A stretch of DNA of 64,000 nt from Desulfobacter sp. (GTDB lineage Bacteria > Desulfobacterota > Desulfobacteria > Desulfobacterales > Desulfobacteraceae), in assembly GCA_028768525.1 (NCBI GenBank), contig CP054837.1, positions 5,870,001 through 5,934,000 on the forward strand, in the 5' to 3' direction. A program made the position numbers and the translations under genes. Under the pieces are notes generated by a model that was given only the letters and a program-made list of their open reading frames with translations, made no database searches and had not been told where the DNA came from. Below are positions 8,277-18,315 of this stretch, one piece after another (position 1 is the stretch's first letter; each line of letters starts with the position of its first letter).

Positions 8277-9704
8277 TTATTTTTTAAGGCGCTGGAGGCG
8301 CGAGATTGAAATCTGGATGCTGTCCTGAAGCCTGGTGATGGCATCTGCAAGGTCGCCGATTTCATTTTTGGACCGGGATTTGATTTCCACATCCATATCT
8401 CCGACACTTATGCGGTTGGCAGCATCGGTAAGTTCCTTAATGGGCCTGACAAGGGAGCGGCTGGCAATCAGGGCGATGATGACAACGACGGCCAGGGTGA
8501 CGCAGAGCAGCAGAATGGCAGATTTCCGGGCCTGTTTTAAGGGGGCCAGGGCTTCATCCTTATCCTGCTGGATGGCCAGGGTCCAGCCCATGGCCGTTTG
8601 AGCGGTAAATCCAATAGCGGTTTTGCCGTCCGCATCAATAAATTCAACCCTGTCCTTGCGGCCGGCTTTGGCAGCGTCGATTAAGGGGTGGGCACTCATA
8701 TTCTTTTGCTTGAGTACAAAGGCATTGTTCTGGTGAGCCACGGCTTTGCCATTGTTGTCAACCAGGAACCCTGATCCTGTATTTCCGAGTTTAAACCGGG
8801 TGACACGTTCTGAAATGGCACTTCTCGTCATGGCCGCTGCGATCAGGCCGACGGGTTTCCCGTCTTTTATAACCGGAACGGCAAGCACCAGTGCGGGCTT
8901 TTTGGAGGTTTTTCCGATAAGGGTCTGCCACGCCAGATCGGAACCGTTGACGATGGTTTTAACATACTGCCTGTCTCCATAATTTTTCAGGGGTTTTCCG
9001 TCGCTTCTGGCGATGTTTAGGCCCTTCATATCCGTGGTGAAGACCAGGTAAATCCAGGGATATTCCCTTTGGATGGCATTGAGAATTTCTCTTTGATTTT
9101 CCGGCTCCATTGACTGGATGGCCGGCAGTTTGGTCACCGCCTTTAACACTCTTATGTTTTTATCAAGCCATTCGTCCACCTGGCTTGCCAGCTGTCCGGT
9201 AACAATGGTCCCGGTCCTGTATGTTTCGTTGAGTATTCTATCATGGGAATATTTTGAAGAGATGGCAAAATACAGCCCCCCGGGGATTAAACTAACCAAT
9301 AGCATAAGACAAATGACATTGGCAGTAAGACCGAACAGGTGTCTTTTCTTGGGTGGGGCCGGTGATGCCTGGACGTTTTCTTCACCGCGGGGCTCAGTGT
9401 TTTGGGGACCGGTCCCTGCAGCCGCCTCGGTTACCCCATCAATCCCATCTGCCTCATCAATTCCGTCGAAACCGGAGAATGCATCTGATAAATCTGGGTT
9501 CTGTTCAGCCGTCCCTCCTCCATCCCCGCCCAGCAAATCTTCTACAGCGGGATTTTCAACGGGATAGAACGTATCAAGGATATCTTCTTTTTCAACAATT
9601 ATATTTTCTGAACAGCTTTTACATTTGAACCAGGCCTTGGTTCCTTTGATTTTCGTGGAATCAATTTTATACTCTGCGCCGCAGCCGCTGCATACAACCT
9701 TCAT
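8277..9704 (-). CDS. Zinc-ribbon, Cache and HAMP membrane sensor without output domain
   Basis: This is a 475-residue protein. The zinc ribbon at residues 1-35 has cysteines at 5, 8, 28 and 31. An acidic linker follows, then a membrane segment near 127-150, a periplasmic dCache sensor (~155-385; for example WIYLVFTTDMKGLNIARSDG), a second membrane segment and a HAMP domain (~420-470). It stops right after HAMP (SISRLQRLKK), with no kinase, methyl-accepting or cyclase domain. The extracellular ligand signal must therefore pass through HAMP or the cytoplasmic N-terminal ribbon to a separate protein. A good aaggaga precedes the start. The neighbour at 7257 is the natural candidate partner. Confidence 0.82.
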   Translation of the reverse strand: MKVVCSGCGAEYKIDSTKIKGTKAWFKCKSCSENIIVEKEDILDTFYPVENPAVEDLLGGDGGGTAEQNPDLSDAFSGFDGIDEADGIDGVTEAAAGTGPQNTEPRGEENVQASPAPPKKRHLFGLTANVICLMLLVSLIPGGLYFAISSKYSHDRILNETYRTGTIVTGQLASQVDEWLDKNIRVLKAVTKLPAIQSMEPENQREILNAIQREYPWIYLVFTTDMKGLNIARSDGKPLKNYGDRQYVKTIVNGSDLAWQTLIGKTSKKPALVLAVPVIKDGKPVGLIAAAMTRSAISERVTRFKLGNTGSGFLVDNNGKAVAHQNNAFVLKQKNMSAHPLIDAAKAGRKDRVEFIDADGKTAIGFTAQTAMGWTLAIQQDKDEALAPLKQARKSAILLLCVTLAVVVIIALIASRSLVRPIKELTDAANRISVGDMDVEIKSRSKNEIGDLADAITRLQDSIQISISRLQRLKK

Positions 9705-9751
9705 TATCGTCTCCTTGTCACGGATTTATTCCTTTTTCTGGACTCCTGATT

Positions 9752-10225
9752 TTAGAGGTAGCCTTTTTCCCTGATTTTTTGAAGCATGGCCTGCTTGAAC
9801 TCGATCCGTTTTTCTTCCCTTGGAATTTCCCTGGATAATAGATTCACCAATTCGGCAGCCTGTCGTGTGGGAAGATGGCTGCCGGCATATCCGAGAATTT
9901 CCATGCTGTCCTCAATAATCAGGCCGCCCAGGGGACCGATGGCAATGGCCATTTGGGAGGTCAGAAAATCCATAAAGTCCTGATCCACAGCGGCAACGGC
10001 CGCGCTAACGCGTTGAATCAGCCGGGATTCGACAAGCTTGGCCACCACCGGTCGTATATCCGTCATACTCATGCTCAATTGCCCCGCCACCTGCCCGAGC
10101 GTTTTTTTTCCGTCAAATTGCATTAAAACACTGAGCATGGGGCCGTCTAGGGCCAGCTCTCCGATATTAGACTGTACCGCCTGTTTGAATACCAGGGCGG
10201 CGATCTCTTCTGAAGATAACGCCAT
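9752..10225 (-). CDS. Winged-helix-like protein of the signalling locus
   Basis: This is a 157-residue protein. Residues ~20-75 look like a winged helix (DGKKTLGQVAGQLSMSMTDI, then VVAKLVESRLIQRV). The second half contains IGPLGGLIIEDSMEILG, which recalls small C-terminal domains found in bacterial kinases and DUF4388-type proteins. No known DNA target. I chose ATG 10225 (agga upstream); the 28 residues that an earlier in-frame ATG would add are low-complexity and unlikely. It heads the minus-strand run 10225-5563 and may be its regulator or another adaptor. Confidence 0.6.
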   Translation of the reverse strand: MALSSEEIAALVFKQAVQSNIGELALDGPMLSVLMQFDGKKTLGQVAGQLSMSMTDIRPVVAKLVESRLIQRVSAAVAAVDQDFMDFLTSQMAIAIGPLGGLIIEDSMEILGYAGSHLPTRQAAELVNLLSREIPREEKRIEFKQAMLQKIREKGYL

Positions 10226-10550
10226 TACCGAATCCTGTTGCTGGGGGGGAAACGCAAACGGCCTTTGGCGCCGCCGGTTCTCCCGGGTTGTCTGTACCGT
10301 GGGGCCCAAAAAGCAAAATTGGGTTCATCCCGGACTTTGTTTCATTTTTTATGCCAGGATTGTTCGTCCCCTGTCAATGGTTATCTCAGCATCAAGGTCC
10401 TAATAAATAAGACATCGGCTAAAGGATTCGGGCTGTGGTTGTATCTGGTGGCTTTGGCTGTATATCGTCAGAATGTGATGATATGTCGCAGTAATTTATT
10501 TGCTGCTCCTTTTTTGTGATCGGGAAATCGCATCAAAGATGTATCCCGAA
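10226..10550. other. Intergenic region after the synthase gene
   Basis: This 325-nt stretch has no convincing gene. Directly after the synthase stop there is an inverted repeat (tcggga/tcccga, 10530-10549) without a T-tract in the transcribed direction, so it is not a standard terminator. The remainder probably holds the promoter of the 10225 gene, but no clear -35/-10 pair was seen. Confidence 0.4.
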
Positions 10551-13500
10551 TCAGTTCTGTTCTGCATTTTCAAGCTGTTCATCAACAGCGGTTTTTTCCT
10601 CTGCCGGAACAAACGCCATGCTGAAATCTTCCATTTCATAGATGCAGATACCATCCACCATCAGAGCCCCGTCCGCGACAATGGTATAGCGGCCGTTTTC
10701 ATCCGAGCATTCCTTGATGTGGGCCTGAATCAGTATGTTCTTATTTGCAGGGATAATCTGTCCCCTATAGATCCATTTATGGCGGTTGTTTTCTGCCATG
10801 GCCGCTTTATATTTGGCTGGATTGATACTGTATTTTTTGACCAGGAAAAAGCGTAGCATCTGGAGAAAGGATTCCACCCCAAGGGAACCTGGGCAGACGG
10901 GATCCTGATAAAAATGGGCCTTGAAAAACCACTCCTGTGGATCGACCGTTTTTACGGCCTGGACAAGGCCGCGGCCATGGATACCACCTTCAATGTCCAA
11001 ATGGTCGATGGTATCAATCATTCTAAGGGCCTTGGAAGGCATGCCGGTATCCGGACTGACCGAGGTGTCATCGGGGGTGACAGGGGCATCGTTTTCAAAG
11101 GATATTGCCTGGGCATTGCCATGCAATTTCTGATAAAAACGCGGGGTGCGGATGCCCACCTGGTTGGCCAGGGCATCGGCCGTAAAAAAACCGAAGTTGG
11201 TGGTGCCTTTGTAAATGAGATTGCCCCTGTTCTGAACTTCCATTTCAAAATCCTGGATGATCATTCCGCCGGCCTGGGAAACATCCGACATTCGGACCCG
11301 GATGGTAAGGGTGCCTGATTCGGATGTGGGATTGGCAACCAGTGTGGCATCTCCACCAAGATTCCTGAAATGAAGCCGCTCCTGGCTCTTCAGGGCGGAG
11401 CCGGCATAGGCAGCCAGCCACCCGCAGGGCTGGAGGGCAATTTCCAAAAGAATGCAGAAGGGCATGGCCTTGGACCGGTTGGCTGTAAAATACCATTCGG
11501 TTTCGGGAATCTCATAGGTGGTTTCAATCCAGCCCCCAGGTGCCATTTCCCATGCCTTGTGGTCGGCCACGGTCACTGAATCCATGAAAAAATAAGGGGG
11601 CCGTGGCAATCTGGCGATTTCACGTTTTTTATCAAACGCTTTATAGGCCTCCCCAAAGGCTTCCGACGGGTCACCCTGGGCAAATGCCAGTATCCTGTCC
11701 CTGTTGAAGAGGGGGGCTGGTTTGAATTTGGTTTTCAATCCCGGGTCGATGAATGCCTCAAAGCCCATGATGCTGGCAATGACGGTATCTGTTTCGTCTA
11801 GGAAGGTGAAATAGCCCTGTACTTTATGGCGGGTTTCATTATTCACCGTGAACAGCACCCGTATATTGCCAGACCTGGACGGATAGGATTTGTACAGCCT
11901 CAGGTTGGCGAAGAATGCGGGCAAACAGACCTGGTTCCGGGTTTCATGGGTCCAGAGGATGGCCGTCTGAAATGCCGTATCCAGCATCAGGGGGTCAACT
12001 GACCACTCTCTGGTGTGGGGGGCGTCGTACCATGCCCCGGGTTCTGGAGCGGTTCTGGCGGTGACCTCCATTCCTTTGGGCGAGATCCCGGATATGTCAA
12101 TAATGCTCTGCAGGCCTTCCCGGTGAAACAGAATCTCGTCATAGGCCCTGGCCGGGGTAATCTCACAGGGTTTAAGGTCCATAAACGCGGCTTGGGACAA
12201 CACCGGCGGTTCGGGGAGGGTGTCAGATAGTATTAGTTCTGCTTCGGCATGTATGGCCGCCTCTCCGGAAATATTTTCAGAGGCCAGGGTTGCCGGTGCG
12301 GTGAACAGGCCGTCCCGTCGAAGGCATTTGCCTACATTGACATGAACCGCAATATCATCGCCGCCCAGGGTGATACCCTTGAGCAGCCGCAGATTGTCAA
12401 TCCCGGTAAACCTGAGCCCTGGATTGTTTTTTTCAGTACCGCAGGCCATGAGGTCGGCCATAAGGGCAAAGGGGACGACCGGTTTGTTGTCTATTTTATG
12501 GTCATTGACGATTGGACTGGCCTTGACGCCCAGATTCTGTGACAAGGCTCTGTTCAGCACCGGTTTCTTTTTTTGGGGGGAAGGATTCATGGTGCCTCCG
12601 ATAACGACCTCAACAGCTGTATGGTCGGGATTTGCCATTTCCATTATCATCTGAGCTGCGCCGGCGGCCAGGGGAATCATCGCGACGCCCCGCCTGGAAA
12701 ATTCCTTTTTCAAAGCGTCATTGACCATCCCCCCGTCCCAGGGACCCCAGTTCAGTGAGAGTACCCGGCATCGGGGGTGCGAAACTGCCATGGCCTGGGC
12801 GGTTTTGTTCAATACCTCATTGGCCATGGCGTAGTCGCACTGACCCTGATTGCCCAGCCGTCCTGCAATGGATGAAAAGAGCACCAGATATTTTAAGCGC
12901 TCAACATCAACCGCCTCAACAAGGGACTCAAGCCCTTCAATTTTCGTATTGAAAACCCGGGTGAACTGTTCCATTGATTTTTCGGCAATGAGCTTATCTT
13001 CAAGTACGCCGGCCCCGTGGACGAGGGCGGTTACCGGTCCCAGCTCTGCCTGCACATCGGCAAGAACGCCGGCAACCTGGTCTTTATCCCTGATATCCAC
13101 GGAATGGTACCTGACCTGGGCGGCATGGGCCGCGATGCGATCAATATTCTTCCGGATATCCCTGTTGGAGACAAGGCGCCGGTATTCGGACTCAACCGCT
13201 GCTGGTTTGGGTTTCTCTCCGGGAAAGGCATTGGCAAGGATGGCCTTTTTCATTTCACCGGGTTCTGTCAGGTTTGCGATCCATTCCGGTTCGGCAAAGG
13301 GGGCCGGGGATCTGCCCAGAAGGACGATGTTTGGATGGGATGCCCGGGCAAGGGCCAGGGCGCATTCGGCCGTCACGCCCTTGGCGCCGCCGGTAATAAC
13401 CGCCACGTCCTCGGTGCCGAATTCTGGGGGAACCGCTTTCTCGGCTGCCAGAGGAATGGGTTTGGATTCAAGGGTGGGGATAACGCATTGGTCTCCCTGC

Positions 13501-16500
13501 AGCCCCATTTCTACGGCACCGTGGGTCATCATCAGGGCCACGGCAGCTTCGGCATATGATTTTGCTGTATCGGCATCCGATGGCAGGTCCAGGGCATGGC
13601 AGAGTACATCGGGCCACTCCAGGTCGGCGGTTTTGGCCAGCCCTGCCAGCCCGCCGTAAACCGGGCTGCCTGCCGGGGCCGCGGCGTCGAAGCCGAAGGC
13701 GCCGCCCCCAAAGCTCACCGTGGTAAGGAACCCTCCCTTTTCTTTTGCGGCAGCCCCAATATATCCTGCATTGGTCCTTACCAGATCAAAGGCGGAAGAT
13801 AGAAAGGATTTTGCAGCCTGGTTATCTGAGGATGAAAAGGCCTCGGCGATAATCACAAGGCCTGCGGCATCGGGCAGATCCGGTGCCGGGCTTTTACCCG
13901 GGTCGATCAGTTCCGCCTTGATGCCGGCTTTGACGAATTCCTTTTTAAAGCATTGGGCAATCCCGGCACCGTCCCGTGTCAGGTAAACGGTACGGTTGTT
14001 TGATACCTGGATCCGTGTGCCGTTGTAAAAGCGGATCTGGTTGGTGGGGTAGGGGGTGAGCCCTATTTCCTGGCGGAGAAGCGGCGCCGAAGGTGATTCC
14101 GGCACCGTTTCATCAGTCTCTGACCCGGTTACGCTTTCAAGCGAAGTTTTTTTTTTGGAGGGCTGTGCAGCCCCCTCTGGTTCAGTGTTCTCTTGGGTGT
14201 CCGGTGAAAGGTATCGGACAATGTCATCCAGGCTTTTTAATGTCCCCATTTCATCGGGGGAAACCGTGCCAACGTCCGGCAGTTCCTGCTCCAGTTTAGA
14301 CAGAATTTCAACCCGTTTGATGGAGTCAATGCCAAGATCGGATTCAAGGTTCATTTCAGGTTCCAGCATTTCCCTGGGAAATCCTGTCAGTTCGCTGATA
14401 ATGCCCACCAGTACATTGAAGGTTTGTTCTGAATCCTGGGTACCGCCGGCCTGGGACGGGGAAGCCACCGGCTCCGGGGCAGGCTGAATGCTGCCTGAAT
14501 GGGCATCGGTGTCGCCCATGGCCCGGCAGATATCCTCAAGGGTGCGAACGGTGGTCAAATGGTCCGGTGAAACACTCTGGCCACCGGGCATTTGTTTTTC
14601 GAGTTCAGATATGATTTCAACTTTTTTAATGGAATCAATGCCCAGGTCGGATTCAATATCCATCTCAGGTTCCAGCATTTCAACGGGGAATCCTGTGAGT
14701 TTACTCACCGTTTCAAAAAGAATGGATTGGATACCCGTGTTTTGCGTCTGAGCGGGCGCCGAAGCATCTTCGCCATGGGGCGCTGCTTTCTGCACAGGGG
14801 CCGGCTGAGCCGGAGTCTGGGTCGATGGCGCCGGTGCCGGTGTTTCAGGCGCTGTATATACTGGCTGAGGCGCCGGAGTCTCGGCAGGTTTCGGGGCCGG
14901 GATTTCAGGGGCAGGAACCACTGGCATGGGGGCGGTATAGGCCGGTGCGGGGGCCGCGCCGGACCGGGTCTGCTCCAGCATCATGGCCAGGGACTGCCCG
15001 GCCATGGCCTGGGTCTCCAGAAATTTTTCATGGGCCCTTGCGGTCTGGGCCTGGAGCTGCTGGATGGCTTCAAGTCCCCTGGTGAGAATGTCCATTTGAC
15101 TTCCCGTGGCCGGTGCGGTCTGGGGGCTTGCCGGTTGGTTGCTTACAGGTTGGCTGGTTGTCTGGGTGGAGGGTGTCATAATTCTTCCTCGATTTTGGGA
15201 ATAATTCGTGTTGTGGGCCCTGTCTGCCTGGGTACTGCTGCTCAGTGGTGCCTGTTTTTCCATTGGAGTGGCCGGACCAGGTTCCGCCGGAATCTGATGT
15301 GCGGCCGGTGCAAGGGGCTTTACTGCAGGGGCGGCCGGTGGGAGCTGCTCCCTGGTTGGTTTCGGGTTTGCCCCGCTGATCATGAGTTTCATTTTTTTGG
15401 GGACAGGTGCCTGGGCCGGTTCTTCCCATGGGGTGAGATCGACGTCATGGCCCCTGGCAGCTATGGCACAAAGGGCTGCTGCCAGGTCAAAAATCCCTGT
15501 TTTTTTACCAGCGGATGCATCCAGGGCACAGGCCTGAATGTTTTCTCCCTTTAAGATCGTTTTGATCAGACCGGTGAGGACGGATTTCGGCCCGATTTCA
15601 AGGAAGGTGGAGATACCGTTTTTATGCATAAACTCAATATTGTCCGTGAAGTTCACCGGGTGCATGAGTTGATTGCCTAAAAGCGTCCCCGCCTTTTTGG
15701 GCGCTTTCGGGTAGACCTGTCCAGTGGTGTTGGATAGGACTGCCACGGCGGTGGGCGCCAATGTTATTTGGGCCACATCCTTACTGAAGGGGCGTGCTGC
15801 ATTTTCAACCAGGCGGCTGTGGAATGCTGCGGCCACCGGCAGTTTGACCGCTCTCATTTTTTGTTTTTTGCACAGCTTGTGTGCCTTGTCTATGTCCATG
15901 GTGCTGCCGGAAAGAACCCCTTGGGCCGGGCTGTTTTTATTTGCCAGAACCAGATCCAGGCCCGAGTTGTCGAGCAGGGCCTGGATTTTTTCCACGGGTG
16001 CCTGGATGGCCAGCATACTTCCGGGATCATCCCCTGTTTTGCCTGCATCCGCCATATACCGGCCCCGGGCTGCGGCCAGTTTCAGGAAGTCTTTTTTATC
16101 CAGCCATCCGGCGGCGCAGAGGGCGGAGAGTTCTCCGAAACTATGGCCGCAGGTCATTTCCGGTGAAATGCCGAACCTGTTTAAAATTTCCAACATGGCA
16201 AGGGTGGCGGCGCCAATGGCCGGCTGGGCAATGTGGGTCTGCCTGAGCTTTTCCTCGGCCTCTTTTTTGCCGATGGCGTGGCCGGGCAGTGGAAAGGTGT
16301 ACCGGCTCAGGGACTCCAGGTCCGAATCTCGGTGTTCGGCGCCCAGGCAGTCCTGCCCGAGGTTGAACGCATCCATGGCTTCGGGAAAGATGGAGATGAT
16401 GTCTCTGGCCATGCCGGTGTACTGGCTGCCCTGACCGGGGAACACGAAGCCGAGTTTGCCCTGGGGGGTACCGGTACCGTAAAACACCGGTGGAGTTGCT

Positions 16501-18194
16501 GCAGTGCCGTTGTTGACGGTATCCAGGGACTTGCCGATCAAATTGGTTGCATCATCGTCTCCGGTGATCAAAATCAGTATCCGGAACGGGTCCTTAACCG
16601 AGAAGCGCTGTCTGGATTCAAAGGCCTGCCAGGCGACGGCCTGGGTGTATTCGGGCACATCCTTGGGATCATAGGCGGCCAGCGTTTCCCGCATGTGGTT
16701 GAGTTTTTCAGTGAGCCCTTTTTTATCCGGTGCAGAGACCGCCAGAATCTGAACGGATCCGTCCCAGGATACATGGGGTTTTTCCGGGCCGTATTCTTCA
16801 AGCACGGCATGGAAATTGGAGCCGCCGAATCCGAAGGCCGAGACCCCGGACCGGCGAAGGGTATCATTTTTTTTCACCCAGGGCTTGGACCTGTCGTTGA
16901 GGTAAAAGGATGACCCGTTGATTTCAAGCTCGGGGTCCGGTTCCGCTGCTTTGAGGGTGGGCGGGATCACTTTGTGGTGAAGGGCCAGGATGGTCTTGAT
17001 CATGCCGGCGGCGCCGGCGGCGGCCTTGCTGTGGCCGATCATGGATTTTACGGATCCGATGGCGGTGGCACCTGCTCCGGCATCATTGCCGAAATATTTC
17101 TTTAATGCAGTGAATTCAACCTTGTCCCCCACCCGGGTGCCGGTGCCGTGGGCTTCAATCAGCCCCACCGAACCGGGATCCACCCCGGCGCGCTCATAGG
17201 CATCTTTTAAGGCCCTGACCTGTCCCTTGGCCTCGGGGGCATAGACGGCCGAGGTTTTGCCGTCGCTTGAGGTGCCGATGCCCCGGATGACCGCATAGAT
17301 CCGGTCATTGTCCCGCTCCGCATCACAAAGCCGTTTTAGAACCAGCATGCCGACGCCTTCACCGAGTACGGTTCCGTCGGCATCCTTTGAAAAGGGTTTG
17401 GCATCGCTGGAGTGTGAAAGGACACCGGTTTTGGAAAAGCACATGTGCATGAAAATATCGTTGAGGGTGTCCACACCGCCGGTGATGGACATGTCACACC
17501 GGCCGGTCTGAAGTTCCATCACGGCCGTATGTATGGCGGAGAGGGAACTGGCACAGGCGGCATCGGATACGGCGTTGGTGCCGGAAAGATCCAGCCTGTT
17601 GGCGATTCGGCCGGCCACCACATTTCCCAGCAGGCCGGGAAAGGAGTTCTCCTGCCACTGGGTATAGGAACGGTCAAGCCGCTGGAGAATTTCGTCGGTT
17701 TTTTCAGGGGCAAGGCCCCCGTCGATCATGGCTTTTTTCCATAAAGGATGCCCCAGCCGCGCGCCTAAAGGAATGACCAGTTCCTGGGTTCCGGTGACCC
17801 CCAGGATGACATTAACCTTTTGTCTGTGGAGCGCCTCGTGACCGACGGGGTATCCGGCATCGGCCAATGCCATGCGCGCGACTTCCAGGCCCAGCAGCTG
17901 TGAGGTGTCCGTGGCTTCGATGTTGTTGGGCGGAATACCGTAGCTCAAAGGGTCAAAAGCGATTTCCGGTATAAATCCGCCCTGGGTGCAATAGGTGTGG
18001 TCGGGGCAGGCCGGATCTTCATCATAATAATCCTTGAGCCGCCAATGGGTCTCTTCCGGGATGGGTTTTATGGCATCTTTGCCGTTGAACAGCAGGCGCC
18101 AGTATTCTTTCAGATTTCTGGATTCGGGAAAAATACATCCCATGCCGATGACAGCGACGGGGTGGCCGATATGACTTTTCTGTTGTGGTGTCAT
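10551..18194 (-). CDS. PUFA-synthase-like multidomain polyketide/fatty-acid synthase
   Basis: This 2547-residue megasynthase should build a polyketide or highly unsaturated fatty-acyl chain on tethered carriers. The ketosynthase is at 10-465, with Cys214 in DAACASS, His349 in HGTGT and His388 in GHSK. The acyltransferase is at ~580-870, with Ser685 in GHSFGE. A Pro/Ala linker with KMKLMISG-type basic stretch follows. Two ACPs carry Ser1188 and Ser1291 (LGIDSIK). The ketoreductase is at ~1595-1850 (ITGGAKGV; Tyr1788), after a structural half-domain. The PKS dehydratase is at ~1895-2150 (DHKIDNKPVVP and DPLMLDTAFQ). Two PfaC-type hot-dog domains are at ~2195-2345 and ~2385-2530 (HFYQDPVCPGSLG). 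It thus merges PfaA with the dehydratase half of PfaC; chain-length factor, PfaB and PfaE are absent. PfaD lies upstream on the same strand. Confidence 0.9.
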   Translation of the reverse strand: MTPQQKSHIGHPVAVIGMGCIFPESRNLKEYWRLLFNGKDAIKPIPEETHWRLKDYYDEDPACPDHTYCTQGGFIPEIAFDPLSYGIPPNNIEATDTSQLLGLEVARMALADAGYPVGHEALHRQKVNVILGVTGTQELVIPLGARLGHPLWKKAMIDGGLAPEKTDEILQRLDRSYTQWQENSFPGLLGNVVAGRIANRLDLSGTNAVSDAACASSLSAIHTAVMELQTGRCDMSITGGVDTLNDIFMHMCFSKTGVLSHSSDAKPFSKDADGTVLGEGVGMLVLKRLCDAERDNDRIYAVIRGIGTSSDGKTSAVYAPEAKGQVRALKDAYERAGVDPGSVGLIEAHGTGTRVGDKVEFTALKKYFGNDAGAGATAIGSVKSMIGHSKAAAGAAGMIKTILALHHKVIPPTLKAAEPDPELEINGSSFYLNDRSKPWVKKNDTLRRSGVSAFGFGGSNFHAVLEEYGPEKPHVSWDGSVQILAVSAPDKKGLTEKLNHMRETLAAYDPKDVPEYTQAVAWQAFESRQRFSVKDPFRILILITGDDDATNLIGKSLDTVNNGTAATPPVFYGTGTPQGKLGFVFPGQGSQYTGMARDIISIFPEAMDAFNLGQDCLGAEHRDSDLESLSRYTFPLPGHAIGKKEAEEKLRQTHIAQPAIGAATLAMLEILNRFGISPEMTCGHSFGELSALCAAGWLDKKDFLKLAAARGRYMADAGKTGDDPGSMLAIQAPVEKIQALLDNSGLDLVLANKNSPAQGVLSGSTMDIDKAHKLCKKQKMRAVKLPVAAAFHSRLVENAARPFSKDVAQITLAPTAVAVLSNTTGQVYPKAPKKAGTLLGNQLMHPVNFTDNIEFMHKNGISTFLEIGPKSVLTGLIKTILKGENIQACALDASAGKKTGIFDLAAALCAIAARGHDVDLTPWEEPAQAPVPKKMKLMISGANPKPTREQLPPAAPAVKPLAPAAHQIPAEPGPATPMEKQAPLSSSTQADRAHNTNYSQNRGRIMTPSTQTTSQPVSNQPASPQTAPATGSQMDILTRGLEAIQQLQAQTARAHEKFLETQAMAGQSLAMMLEQTRSGAAPAPAYTAPMPVVPAPEIPAPKPAETPAPQPVYTAPETPAPAPSTQTPAQPAPVQKAAPHGEDASAPAQTQNTGIQSILFETVSKLTGFPVEMLEPEMDIESDLGIDSIKKVEIISELEKQMPGGQSVSPDHLTTVRTLEDICRAMGDTDAHSGSIQPAPEPVASPSQAGGTQDSEQTFNVLVGIISELTGFPREMLEPEMNLESDLGIDSIKRVEILSKLEQELPDVGTVSPDEMGTLKSLDDIVRYLSPDTQENTEPEGAAQPSKKKTSLESVTGSETDETVPESPSAPLLRQEIGLTPYPTNQIRFYNGTRIQVSNNRTVYLTRDGAGIAQCFKKEFVKAGIKAELIDPGKSPAPDLPDAAGLVIIAEAFSSSDNQAAKSFLSSAFDLVRTNAGYIGAAAKEKGGFLTTVSFGGGAFGFDAAAPAGSPVYGGLAGLAKTADLEWPDVLCHALDLPSDADTAKSYAEAAVALMMTHGAVEMGLQGDQCVIPTLESKPIPLAAEKAVPPEFGTEDVAVITGGAKGVTAECALALARASHPNIVLLGRSPAPFAEPEWIANLTEPGEMKKAILANAFPGEKPKPAAVESEYRRLVSNRDIRKNIDRIAAHAAQVRYHSVDIRDKDQVAGVLADVQAELGPVTALVHGAGVLEDKLIAEKSMEQFTRVFNTKIEGLESLVEAVDVERLKYLVLFSSIAGRLGNQGQCDYAMANEVLNKTAQAMAVSHPRCRVLSLNWGPWDGGMVNDALKKEFSRRGVAMIPLAAGAAQMIMEMANPDHTAVEVVIGGTMNPSPQKKKPVLNRALSQNLGVKASPIVNDHKIDNKPVVPFALMADLMACGTEKNNPGLRFTGIDNLRLLKGITLGGDDIAVHVNVGKCLRRDGLFTAPATLASENISGEAAIHAEAELILSDTLPEPPVLSQAAFMDLKPCEITPARAYDEILFHREGLQSIIDISGISPKGMEVTARTAPEPGAWYDAPHTREWSVDPLMLDTAFQTAILWTHETRNQVCLPAFFANLRLYKSYPSRSGNIRVLFTVNNETRHKVQGYFTFLDETDTVIASIMGFEAFIDPGLKTKFKPAPLFNRDRILAFAQGDPSEAFGEAYKAFDKKREIARLPRPPYFFMDSVTVADHKAWEMAPGGWIETTYEIPETEWYFTANRSKAMPFCILLEIALQPCGWLAAYAGSALKSQERLHFRNLGGDATLVANPTSESGTLTIRVRMSDVSQAGGMIIQDFEMEVQNRGNLIYKGTTNFGFFTADALANQVGIRTPRFYQKLHGNAQAISFENDAPVTPDDTSVSPDTGMPSKALRMIDTIDHLDIEGGIHGRGLVQAVKTVDPQEWFFKAHFYQDPVCPGSLGVESFLQMLRFFLVKKYSINPAKYKAAMAENNRHKWIYRGQIIPANKNILIQAHIKECSDENGRYTIVADGALMVDGICIYEMEDFSMAFVPAEEKTAVDEQLENAEQN

Positions 18195-18315
18195 GGATGA
18201 TTTCGTAACTGGTGCTAAAAGTTAATTTTTTAAGTTCGGCAAATATACTAAGCCTGGTTTACAGAATCATCCGTCCACGGGGGAATTGACAAAAGTTTTA
18301 CATTAAAACAGCCCC

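Noticed and set aside
10530..10549. Terminator after the synthase gene
   Set aside because: A stem is present but is followed by A residues, not T, in the transcribed direction.
14592..15554. 320-codon Gly/Arg-rich plus-strand frame
   Set aside because: It lies fully inside the synthase gene, opposite the ACP and Pro/Ala linker region; low-complexity shadow.
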